Positions 6,488 to 11,995 of a stretch of DNA of 11,995 nucleotides are shown here, in pieces. A program made the translations under genes and the position numbers. The DNA is from Micromonosporaceae bacterium (GTDB lineage: Bacteria > Actinomycetota > Actinomycetes > Mycobacteriales > Micromonosporaceae): contig JADGHA010000085.1 in the NCBI GenBank assembly GCA_019689695.1, forward strand, positions 1-11,995, written 5' to 3'. Positions within the stretch are counted from its first letter, which is position 1, and each line of letters starts with the position of its first letter. Below the pieces are notes generated by a model that was given only the letters and a program-made list of their open reading frames with translations, had not been told where the DNA came from and did not search any database.

Positions 6488-7665
6488 GACGCCGCCTGCT
6501 CGAAGGCCACGTCGCTGGCGAGCACCGCGGCTCCGGTCACGCCGGCGCGGGGCCCCAGCTCGGAGAGCACCACCGGCAGGTTCCCCGTGGCCAGCGGCAG
6601 CGACCGGCGGTAGACCACGCTGCGGATCTCGGCGAGCAGGATGTGTCCCAGCTGCGCCAGCCCGCCCCCGATGACGATCATCGACGGATTGGCGAAGCTG
6701 ACCAGGCTGGCGAGCACGCCGCCGAGCCGCCGGCCGCCGTCGCGGATCAGCTTGATGCAGGTGATGTCGCCCTCGCTGGCCCCCTCGGCGACGTCCCGCG
6801 CGGTGACCGCGCCGCTGCTCGCGAGCCGCTCGGCCAGCGCCGGGGAGGCGCCGCTGCGCGCCGCCGCCGCGGCTTCCCGGGCCAGTGCCGCCCCGCTGAA
6901 CATCGCCTCCAGGCAGCCCACGTTCCCGCACGAGCAGACCGGTCCGTGCGAGTCGACCTGGATGTGCCCGATGTCGCCCGCGCAGCCGTCGGTCCCCCGG
7001 TACACCTCACCGAAAAGGTGGATCCCGCAGCCGATGCCGGTGCCGATCTTCACGAAGAGGAAGTCGTCCACCGAGTGCGCCACCCCGCCGTGCCGTTCCC
7101 CGATCGCCATGATGTTCACGTCGTTGTCCACCACGGCCGGGCAGCCGTGCTCGCGGGTCAGGAACTCGCGCACCGGGAAGCGGTCCCACCCGGGCATGAT
7201 CGGCGGGGAGACGGGCACGCCGTCGCGGAAGCTGACCGGTCCGGGCACGCCGATGCCGATGGCGTCCAGCCGCTCGTACGCCCCGTCGGACTTCGCCTTG
7301 GCCAGCAGCTCGTTCACCCGCTGCAGGATGGCCCGCGGGCCGGTCCGGATGTCGGCCGGCTCGGCGTACGCGGTGACCGGCTCCAGCCGCCCGTTGGTCA
7401 CCTCGACGTCGATGGAGCTGGCGCCCAGGTCCACGGCGGCGAACCGCAGGTGCGGGTTGAGCTCGACCAGGGTGGACCGCCGCCCGCCGCGCGAGGCGGC
7501 CATTCCGGCCTCGGCCACGTACCCGGTGGCGACCAGCCGCTCCAGCTCGGCGAGCAGCCGGGGCCGGGGCACCGCGAGCTTGTCGGCGAGCTCGGCCCGG
7601 GAGATCGCGCCCTCGTCCCGCAGCAGCCGGAGCATCCGCAAGTAGAGCGGCACGGTCTGGTGCAC
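6484..7665 (-). CDS. ROK family transcriptional regulator
   Basis: A 393-residue DNA-binding sugar sensor. Residues 8-66 form a winged helix-turn-helix (ISRAELADKL, then LLAELERLVATGYV). From about 72 on it is a ROK (repressor/ORF/kinase) domain. AVDLGAS (77-83) is a weakened form of the first phosphate motif. GIGVPGPV (137-144), DNDVNIMAIGE (180-190, with the catalytic-type D182) and KIGTGIGCGI (206-215) follow. Zinc ligands are H234 in GHIQVD and CSCGNVGC (C244, C246, C251). The start is GTG at 7665, preceded at six bases by GGAGG; an ATG just upstream (7670) is out of frame. It is the first gene of the sugar operon and so probably controls its own promoter. The closest arrangement I know is Streptomyces Rok7B7 beside xylFGH, but the gene order differs and I do not assign xylose. 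Confidence 0.95.
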   Translation of the reverse strand: MHQTVPLYLRMLRLLRDEGAISRAELADKLAVPRPRLLAELERLVATGYVAEAGMAASRGGRRSTLVELNPHLRFAAVDLGASSIDVEVTNGRLEPVTAYAEPADIRTGPRAILQRVNELLAKAKSDGAYERLDAIGIGVPGPVSFRDGVPVSPPIMPGWDRFPVREFLTREHGCPAVVDNDVNIMAIGERHGGVAHSVDDFLFVKIGTGIGCGIHLFGEVYRGTDGCAGDIGHIQVDSHGPVCSCGNVGCLEAMFSGAALAREAAAAARSGASPALAERLASSGAVTARDVAEGASEGDITCIKLIRDGGRRLGGVLASLVSFANPSMIVIGGGLAQLGHILLAEIRSVVYRRSLPLATGNLPVVLSELGPRAGVTGAAVLASDVAFEQAAS

Positions 7666-7671
7666 GGCATG

Positions 7672-7676
7672 CCTCC
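7672..7676 (-). promoter_or_regulatory. Ribosome binding site that fixes the GTG start of the ROK gene
   Basis: GGAGG on the minus strand, six bases before GTG at 7665. The nearby ATG at 7670 is one base from this site and out of frame, so GTG is the supported start. Confidence 0.7.
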
Positions 7677-7696
7677 GCTCTGGCTACGGTCCGTCA

Positions 7697-7722
7697 CACA
7701 ACCGGAATCCTCCGGTGTTGTG
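7697..7722 (-). promoter_or_regulatory. Imperfect inverted repeat at the ROK promoter, candidate operator
   Basis: On the plus strand CACAACCGGA (7697-7706) faces TCCGGTGTTGTG (7711-7722) across four bases. The arms pair as two five-base blocks with a two-base bulge in one arm. The repeat starts at the predicted transcription start and covers the first bases of the leader. That fits a repressor site for the adjacent ROK protein. Alternatively it could act as a 5' leader hairpin. No second copy was found elsewhere in the window by eye. Confidence 0.45.
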
Positions 7723-7728
7723 CCCGTC

Positions 7729-7758
7729 ACAGTAGAAGGCTTCCGGTGCGCCTGTCCA
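7729..7758 (-). promoter_or_regulatory. Sigma-70-type promoter of the ROK/sugar operon
   Basis: On the minus strand TGGACA (7758-7753, five of six matches to TTGACA) is followed after 18 bases by TACTGT (7734-7729), which fits the actinomycete TAnnnT -10 pattern. The predicted start is near 7722, giving a leader of roughly 55 bases before the GTG of the ROK gene. An AT-richer pocket (about 7760-7806) lies just upstream of the -35, unusual in this GC-rich setting. The 146-base gap holding these sites (7671-7816) contains no gene. Confidence 0.6.
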
Positions 7759-7816
7759 GACTTCGATTCAATCTGGCACGAACTTTTGTCTTGATCAGCG
7801 AAAGTGAGGCAGCACC

Positions 7817-9016
7817 CTACCGAGGGGCCGTCGGCTGCGGCGGCCGCGCCCGCTCGCGGGCGGCGTCCGAGATCGCGATCCCGGCGAGCACGGCGGCCAC
7901 CGCGGCGGCAGCCACCAGCGACGGCGTGCGGACCAGAGCCGGTGCGGTACCGGCGAGCACGCCCGCGCCGACGAGCCGGGACCAGGACACGCGGCTGAAC
8001 ACCCCGTACTCCAGTGCGCCGCGCCCGAGAAGAAACAGCGCGGGGCCGCCGAGAACGGCCGCGGCTTCGGCGGAGTCGTTGCTCCCGTCCGGATGGGCGA
8101 TGGTGAGCTCGAACCCGGCCGCGGCTGCGACGATGCCGATCAGCATGACCAGGTGAGCGAAGGACAGCCACAGGGCGAGGCGGCCGGGGAGACGAGCGAT
8201 CGCGATCGCGGCGGGCAGCAGCTCCCCTGCACGGTAGATGTAGATCCGCCAGAACAGGACGGTGGTGATGAACGACACCGCGAACGCGCCCGCTCTGGCG
8301 GGACCGAGGTTGCTGCCGCTCGACGTGATGCCGATGACGAGAACGAGCTCGCCGAGGGCGACGATGAAGAACTGCCGGTACCGCTCGGACAGATGCCCGG
8401 CAACGATCGGCATCTCCGCTTCTTGCGGGCGGCCAAGCCGGGGGACCGGCAGGCGGAAAATCTGGGCTGCGTAGTCCAGCGTTATCGCCGACGCCCACAA
8501 GACCCCACGGATCACGCCCTCGGGGAAAAGCGAACCCACGATCCACGGCACAGCGGACAGGCTGAACCAGAACAGCACGCGTGCGGCGCGGCGCTGCGCC
8601 GGGTGACCGCGAAGCGCGGGCACCAGGAACAGGCCGCGGCCGAGGTGGATCGCGACATACGCTCCGGCGAAGGCGGGGCCTCGCTCGCCGAACGCGGTGG
8701 GGACCGCCACCGCCATGACCAGGCTGGCGAACATGGTCGCGACGACCAGGAGCTGGATCGGCGTCTGCTCAGGGTCGTACAGGTCGGTGATGAGCGCGGT
8801 CACGAGCCAGACCAACCAGAGGGCGAGCAGTACCAGAAGGGTCTCGGCGGCTTCGGTCATGACGATATGACGCTGGGAGGTGATGTCCTCGACCAGCCGC
8901 TGCGAGACCCGGGTGAGCGCGAACACGAACACCAGGTCGAAGAACAGCTCCAGGAATGTCACGTGCTCCGGCTGTCCTGGCTTGCGCAGCAGCCGGACTC
9001 CCCAGCTGGTCGTCAT
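7817..9016 (-). CDS. LtrA family (low temperature requirement A) membrane protein
   Basis: A 399-residue multi-pass membrane protein of the LtrA family, named for a Listeria gene needed for growth in the cold; its molecular function is unknown. The two family hallmarks are FLELFFDLVFVFALTRVS (21-38) and HLSERYRQFFIVALGELVLV (208-227). The rest is a series of hydrophobic stretches, around ten or more predicted helices. The last cytoplasmic tail is rich in Arg, Pro and Ala. The start is ATG at 9016; only a loose GGGACGG lies upstream, and the next clear residues (SWGVRLL) fit the usual N-terminus. It lies between the exporter operon (255 bases upstream) and the ROK operon (151 bases downstream, start to stop) and has no evident tie to either. 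By eye its codon use looks slightly less GC-biased than its neighbours. Confidence 0.92.
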   Translation of the reverse strand: MTTSWGVRLLRKPGQPEHVTFLELFFDLVFVFALTRVSQRLVEDITSQRHIVMTEAAETLLVLLALWLVWLVTALITDLYDPEQTPIQLLVVATMFASLVMAVAVPTAFGERGPAFAGAYVAIHLGRGLFLVPALRGHPAQRRAARVLFWFSLSAVPWIVGSLFPEGVIRGVLWASAITLDYAAQIFRLPVPRLGRPQEAEMPIVAGHLSERYRQFFIVALGELVLVIGITSSGSNLGPARAGAFAVSFITTVLFWRIYIYRAGELLPAAIAIARLPGRLALWLSFAHLVMLIGIVAAAAGFELTIAHPDGSNDSAEAAAVLGGPALFLLGRGALEYGVFSRVSWSRLVGAGVLAGTAPALVRTPSLVAAAAVAAVLAGIAISDAARERARPPQPTAPR

Positions 9017-9042
9017 CGGTCCGTCCCGTCGCGTCGCGGTAG

Positions 9043-9083
9043 CGACAGGTGTCGTCTCCCCGGTGGCCGATCGGAAACCGATC
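9043..9083. repeat. Two short perfect inverted repeats upstream of the ltrA-like gene
   Basis: CGACA-GG-TGTCG (9043-9054) and GATCGG-AAA-CCGATC (9069-9083) lie 27 and 53 bases before the LtrA start. Both are perfect, with arms of five and six bases. Their place in the leader or promoter region would suit a regulator-binding site. I see no convincing -10/-35 pair here to anchor them. Confidence 0.4.
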
Positions 9084-9165
9084 CTCCCCCTGACCGGATC
9101 ACCGGCCTTTCGGTAGTGCCGGGGTGCGCGTCGCCGGTGCGGTACCGCCAGGCGAATCCAGGTGA

Positions 9166-9200
9166 CTGGCTCGGCCAGCCGGTTGCTCCGGTCGACCGGC
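9166..9200 (-). terminator. Hairpin cluster after the exporter operon, possible terminator
   Basis: About 70-105 bases past the stop of the last exporter gene there are two stems. One is CTGGC-TCG-GCCAG (9166-9178). The other is GCCGGT...ACCGGC (9178-9183 with 9195-9200), which contains the perfect palindrome CCGGTCGACCGG (9188-9199). There is no T-run, as is common for terminators in GC-rich actinomycetes, so the role is uncertain. The rest of the 255-base gap (9017-9271) shows no gene. Confidence 0.3.
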
Positions 9201-9271
9201 GCGTGGAACCCCTCGAGTGCGCCGGGGGAACTACGGCCGCGCCAGGTTGACCCGGGCGAACTGGACCGTGG

Positions 9272-10087
9272 TCACTTGAGCAGCAGCTTGCCCATCCGCC
9301 GGCCGGCCACGGACAGGCCGAGGAGGGTCGCGGCCAGCAGGTACCCGGCGTGGCCCACGGCGGGCCAGCCGGCCGAGCCCATGCTGATCGCCCGAAGCAG
9401 CTCGACCGAGTGGTAGAGCGGGGTCAGCTCGACGATCACCCGTAGCGCCGCCGGGTAGCTGTCCGGCGGCACGAACGTGCCCGAGAACAGAAACAGCGCG
9501 TACTGGGCGCTGCCCATCAGGTCGAAGTCCTGCCAGCTGCGCATGAACGTGGTCAGCGCCATGCCCAGCGCACCGAACGCGAAGCCGACCAGCAGGCTGG
9601 CCGGGAAAGCGAGCAGCGCCCAGCCGGCCGAGGTGAGGCCCATCGCGACCATGATCACCAGAAAGCCGGCGGAGTAGATTGCCCCGCGCACCATTGCCCA
9701 GGACAGCTCGCCGAGCGCGATCTCGAACGGCCGCACCGGGGTGGCGAGCACGCCGTCGTACAGCCTCATGAAATTGATCTTGCCGTAGAAGTTGAAGGTG
9801 CTCTCGGCGAGCGCGCCGTTCATGGCCGAGGCGGCGAACATCGCGGGGGCGACGAACGCCGCGTAGGAGACCGTCCGTCCATCCGGGAGGGTGAGGTCAC
9901 CGATCAGCTCGCCCACGCCGACACCGATGGAGAACAGGTAGAGCAGTGGCTCGAAGAACCCCGACAGGATCACCAGCCAGTACGCCGGGCCGGAGCGAAG
10001 CGCGCTGACGTTGCGCTGCGCTACCGCGGCCGAGCGCTGGCCGGTGCCCTCGAAGCTGACCAGCCGGGGCAGGACAACTGTCAGCAT
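9272..10087 (-). CDS. ABC-2 type exporter permease (NodJ-like), second subunit
   Basis: A 271-residue membrane protein of the ABC-2 transporter family, with about six hydrophobic segments. It forms part of an efflux or export system with the ATPase encoded first in the operon. Recognisable ABC-2 features are MNGALAESTFNFYGKINFMR (residues 88-107), the segment LATPVRPFEIALGEL just after it, and the C-terminal LFLFSGTFVPPDSYP and LTPLYHSVELLRA. The start is ATG at 10087, directly after the TAG of the preceding gene with no spacer (TAGATG), so translation is coupled. It shares a motif pattern with the other permease (ALAESTF against ALSESTF, then a Phe-rich loop and the LA-x-P block). The two are therefore paralogues that probably form a heterodimer. 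The exported substrate is unknown. Confidence 0.9.
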   Translation of the reverse strand: MLTVVLPRLVSFEGTGQRSAAVAQRNVSALRSGPAYWLVILSGFFEPLLYLFSIGVGVGELIGDLTLPDGRTVSYAAFVAPAMFAASAMNGALAESTFNFYGKINFMRLYDGVLATPVRPFEIALGELSWAMVRGAIYSAGFLVIMVAMGLTSAGWALLAFPASLLVGFAFGALGMALTTFMRSWQDFDLMGSAQYALFLFSGTFVPPDSYPAALRVIVELTPLYHSVELLRAISMGSAGWPAVGHAGYLLAATLLGLSVAGRRMGKLLLK

Positions 10088-10837
10088 CTAGATCACCAAC
10101 CGGCGGCGGAACTGGCGGAGCGCGAGCGGGAACCCCGCGGCCGCCCAGACGGCCAGGTAGAGCAGGTGCCCGGAGACCGACCAATCCGGCGCGACCCCCA
10201 GCGTCGCCGCCCGGCACAGGTCGACGCCGTGCCACAGGGGCAGCGCGTACGCCAGCGCCCGCAGGCCGACCGGCAGCGACTCGACCGGGAAGAAGGCGCC
10301 GGAGAAGAGCGTCATCGGGATCACCGCGAAGCGGAACAGCAGGGTCAGGGAGCCGTCGAACCGGATGCTCGCGGTGTACGCGTGGACCGGCGCGGCCACG
10401 GCGAGGCCGACCAGCCCGGACGCCGGCAGCGTGGCCAGGGCCCAGGGCGAGTGCAGGGTGCCGAAGGCGGCCATCACCGCCAGGAACGCCGCGCAGCTGG
10501 CCAGCACCCGAACCAGGACGAAGGCCAGGTGCCCGGCGAGCATGTCGGAGACCCGCAGCGGCGAGGCGAGCTGGGCAAAGTACACCCTGATCCACTCGAA
10601 GCCGCTGAACACGCGGAACGTCGACTCGGACAGCGCCACGTTCACCGCCGTCGAGGCGAGCAGGCCGGGGACCACCCAGTCCAGGTACGGCACACCGTCG
10701 ATGCCCTGGTCGACGAAGCCGCCCACGGACAGGCCGAAGCCGAGCACGGTGAGCAGCGGCAGCACGAACGAGGAGAGCGCGCTCGCCCGCCAGGTGCGCC
10801 GGTAGCCGACCAGGTTGTACTCCAGAACGGCCAGCAT
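10088..10837 (-). CDS. ABC-2 type exporter permease (NodJ-like), first subunit
   Basis: A 249-residue membrane protein of the ABC-2 family, slightly shorter than its partner because its N-terminus starts close to the first helix. Features are VVPGLLASTAVNVALSESTF (55-74), the loop ending in LASPLRVSDMLAG, and the C-terminal FSGAFFPVESLP and LPLWHGVDLCRAA, typical of the NodJ/DrrB branch. The tail is basic (RQFRRRLVI). The start is ATG at 10837, overlapping the ATPase stop by one base (TGATG). It should assemble with the other permease and the ATPase as an exporter. The family covers drug, polysaccharide and lipo-oligosaccharide export. Nothing nearby points to the substrate: no biosynthetic genes are present in the window. 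Confidence 0.9.
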   Translation of the reverse strand: MLAVLEYNLVGYRRTWRASALSSFVLPLLTVLGFGLSVGGFVDQGIDGVPYLDWVVPGLLASTAVNVALSESTFRVFSGFEWIRVYFAQLASPLRVSDMLAGHLAFVLVRVLASCAAFLAVMAAFGTLHSPWALATLPASGLVGLAVAAPVHAYTASIRFDGSLTLLFRFAVIPMTLFSGAFFPVESLPVGLRALAYALPLWHGVDLCRAATLGVAPDWSVSGHLLYLAVWAAAGFPLALRQFRRRLVI

Positions 10838-11769
10838 CAGTCCACCAATGTCCGGCCGGTCAGGTGCAGGAAGACGTCCTCCAGGGTGCTGCGCCGCACC
10901 AGCACGCTCGCCGGGGTGAGCGCCCGGTGGTGCACCGCGGCCGCGGCGGCGTCACCGTCGGCCACGTAGAGCAAGATGCGGTCCGGCAGCACCTCGACCC
11001 GCTCGCCGAGGCCGGCCAGCTTGCCCGCGTAGTCGTCCAGCGAGTCGGTGGCGAACCGCAGCTCCACCACCTCCCGCGTGGAGTACCGCTCGATCAGCTC
11101 GCGCGGGGAGCCCTCCGCCACGATCTTGCCGCCGTCCATCACCACCAGGCGGTCGCACAGTTGCTCCGCCTCGTCCATGTAATGGGTGGTCAGCACCAGC
11201 GTCACGCCCTGCTGCTTGAGCCGGAACAGCCGCTCCCAGACCAGGTGCCGGGCCTGCGGGTCCAGCCCGGTGGTCGGCTCGTCCAGCAGCACGATGTCCG
11301 GCTCGTTCACCAGTGCGCGGGCGATGGTCAGCCGGCGCTTCATGCCGCCGGAGAGCGGCTCGACCTTGCTGGCGGCCCGGTCCGAGAGCTGGACGAAGTC
11401 CAGCAGCTCCAGGCTGCGCTGCCGGGCCACCTTGCGCGGGATGCCGAAGTAGCGCGCGTAGGTGGTGAGATTTTCCAGGACGGTGAGCTGGGGGTCGAGG
11501 TTGTCCATCTGCGGGCAGACCCCCAGCCGGGCGCGGATGCGCGGGCCGTCCCGCGTCGGGTCCATGCCGAGGATGCGCAGCGTGCCGCCGCTGGGCGGGG
11601 AGACACAGCCGATCATCCGCATGGTCGAGCTCTTGCCGGCGCCGTTGGGCCCGAGGAAACCGAACGCCTCGCCGGCCGCCACGTCGACGTCGATCCCGTC
11701 GACGGCGGTGAACGAGTCGAATCGTTTCACCAGGCCGCGGGCGTGGATGAGGGGCTGGTCAACAGGCAC
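10837..11769 (-). CDS. ABC exporter ATP-binding protein (NodI/DrrA-like)
   Basis: A 310-residue cytoplasmic ATPase. It has Walker A GPNGAGKS (40-47), Q-loop Q87, signature LSGGM (139-143), Walker B VLLDEP (160-165) with the D-loop TTGLD (166-170), and the switch histidine H196 in THYMDEAEQ. GVCPQMDNLDPQLTVLENL (83-101) is typical of NodI. The C-terminal part (about 230-310) is the accessory domain common in DrrA/NodI ATPases, ending in STLEDVFLHLTGR. The start is GTG at 11769. The only upstream purine run is a weak AGGG, but a -10 element ends six bases before the codon, so the message may be leaderless. First gene of a three-gene operon with the two permeases. Confidence 0.95.
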   Translation of the reverse strand: MPVDQPLIHARGLVKRFDSFTAVDGIDVDVAAGEAFGFLGPNGAGKSSTMRMIGCVSPPSGGTLRILGMDPTRDGPRIRARLGVCPQMDNLDPQLTVLENLTTYARYFGIPRKVARQRSLELLDFVQLSDRAASKVEPLSGGMKRRLTIARALVNEPDIVLLDEPTTGLDPQARHLVWERLFRLKQQGVTLVLTTHYMDEAEQLCDRLVVMDGGKIVAEGSPRELIERYSTREVVELRFATDSLDDYAGKLAGLGERVEVLPDRILLYVADGDAAAAAVHHRALTPASVLVRRSTLEDVFLHLTGRTLVD

Positions 11770-11775
11770 GGGCCG

Positions 11776-11804
11776 ACCCTAGCCCGCAGGGACGACACTC
11801 CCAA
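11776..11804 (-). promoter_or_regulatory. Promoter of the exporter operon, probably leaderless
   Basis: On the minus strand TTGGGA (11804-11799, four of six to TTGACA) is followed after 17 bases by TAGGGT (11781-11776, TAnnnT). Six bases separate the -10 from the GTG at 11769, so transcription would start at or next to the start codon. That is the usual layout of leaderless actinomycete messages and fits the lack of a good ribosome site. Confidence 0.55.
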
Positions 11805-11814
11805 CCGAGTTTCG

Positions 11815-11830
11815 CGGCGCCCGGGCGCCG
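11815..11830. repeat. Perfect 16-base palindrome between vapC-like gene and exporter
   Basis: CGGCGCCCGGGCGCCG reads the same on both strands with no spacer. It lies about 45 bases after the stop of the PIN-domain gene and 11 bases upstream of the exporter -35. It could end the upstream transcript or bind a regulator of the exporter. In DNA this GC-rich, some such palindromes arise by chance. Confidence 0.4.
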
Positions 11831-11873
11831 GGGGCTGGCCCGCCTGGCGGGTACGCACGGCTCCAACCGCGGC

Positions 11874-11995
11874 TCAGGTCACCTCAGGGAGCGCGTGTAT
11901 CCGTCGCTCAGCGAGATCCGGCAGGTGTCGCGCAGCCACGGCGAAGTCGTTGTCATCGTGCAAGACCACCAGGCCTCGGATGGCCGCACACGCAC
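11874..11995 (-). CDS. C-terminal fragment of a PIN-domain (VapC-type) protein
   Basis: The last 39 codons of a gene that enters from beyond the window; the first complete codon is at 11993 and the stop TGA is at 11876-11874. The peptide begins ACAAIRGLVVLHDDNDF and ends RRIHALPEVT. The strand VVLHDDNDF, with its late acidic pair, followed by A-x-x-LPDL, is the usual C-terminus of VapC ribonuclease toxins (PIN fold), where the HxDxDF aspartates help bind the metal. If so, the protein cleaves RNA and is normally held by a VapB antitoxin encoded just upstream, outside the window. Other PIN-domain proteins end similarly, and only a third or less of the protein is visible. Confidence 0.65.
   Translation of the reverse strand, partial: ACAAIRGLVVLHDDNDFAVAARHLPDLAERRIHALPEVT

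Noticed and set aside
2728..7665. Calling the operon xylFGH for xylose
   Set aside because: ROK plus CUT2 resembles Streptomyces Rok7B7-xylFGH, but the gene order differs, no xylose isomerase or xylulokinase is present, and a Gfo/Idh enzyme plus EboE points elsewhere. The ligand cannot be read from the sequence.
7756..7776. CCAGA...TCTGG inverted repeat overlapping the ROK -35 as an operator
   Set aside because: Only the five outer bases match; the inner ten are mostly unpaired. The repeat at 7697-7722 is better.
1..11995. tRNA or rRNA genes, CRISPR array, insertion sequence
   Set aside because: No cloverleaf, rRNA stretch, regularly spaced repeat or transposase was seen on either strand. 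The Tn5 mosaic end at 28-46 comes from library preparation and is not a genomic transposon.

Overview
The window is about 12 kb of very GC-rich DNA. It has strong G/C preference at third codon positions, GTG starts, GGAGG-type ribosome sites and a leaderless-type promoter, which points to an actinomycete. The combination of genes would fit Micromonosporaceae or a relative, but the sequence does not fix the genus. Every gene I accept lies on the minus strand, so transcription runs from high to low coordinates. The long plus-strand reading frames are shadows of GC-rich genes.

Bases 1-46 are not genomic. They match the Illumina Nextera read-1 adapter with the Tn5 mosaic end, preceded by what looks like an i5 index. 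Position 1 is therefore probably a contig end, and the gene running into it is cut there.

Reading downstream on the minus strand: 11995-11874 holds the C-terminus of a PIN-domain (VapC-type) protein. 11769-9272 is a three-gene exporter operon: a NodI/DrrA-like ATPase followed by two related ABC-2 (NodJ-like) membrane proteins, with overlapping or abutting codons and a probable leaderless promoter. 9016-7817 is a stand-alone LtrA-family membrane protein, preceded by a 255-base gap rich in inverted repeats.

7665-1440 is a sugar-uptake operon: a ROK regulator, a fused two-domain CUT2-type ABC ATPase, its permease, a lipoprotein sugar-binding protein and a Gfo/Idh/MocA oxidoreductase. The first three are joined by stop/start overlaps. 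A plausible sigma-70-type promoter and an imperfect inverted repeat lie just upstream of the ROK gene. After a 238-base gap containing a weak promoter candidate comes an EboE-like TIM-barrel protein (1201-47), cut by the adapter junction.

The most interesting biological reading is the last part. A CUT2 sugar importer with its own ROK sensor and an inositol-dehydrogenase-type oxidoreductase leads directly into an ebo-family gene. The ebo genes are known for a role in moving a metabolite precursor to the periplasm in cyanobacteria. Here they may act on an imported sugar or cyclitol, but the substrate cannot be read from the sequence, and the rest of any ebo cluster would lie beyond the contig end.
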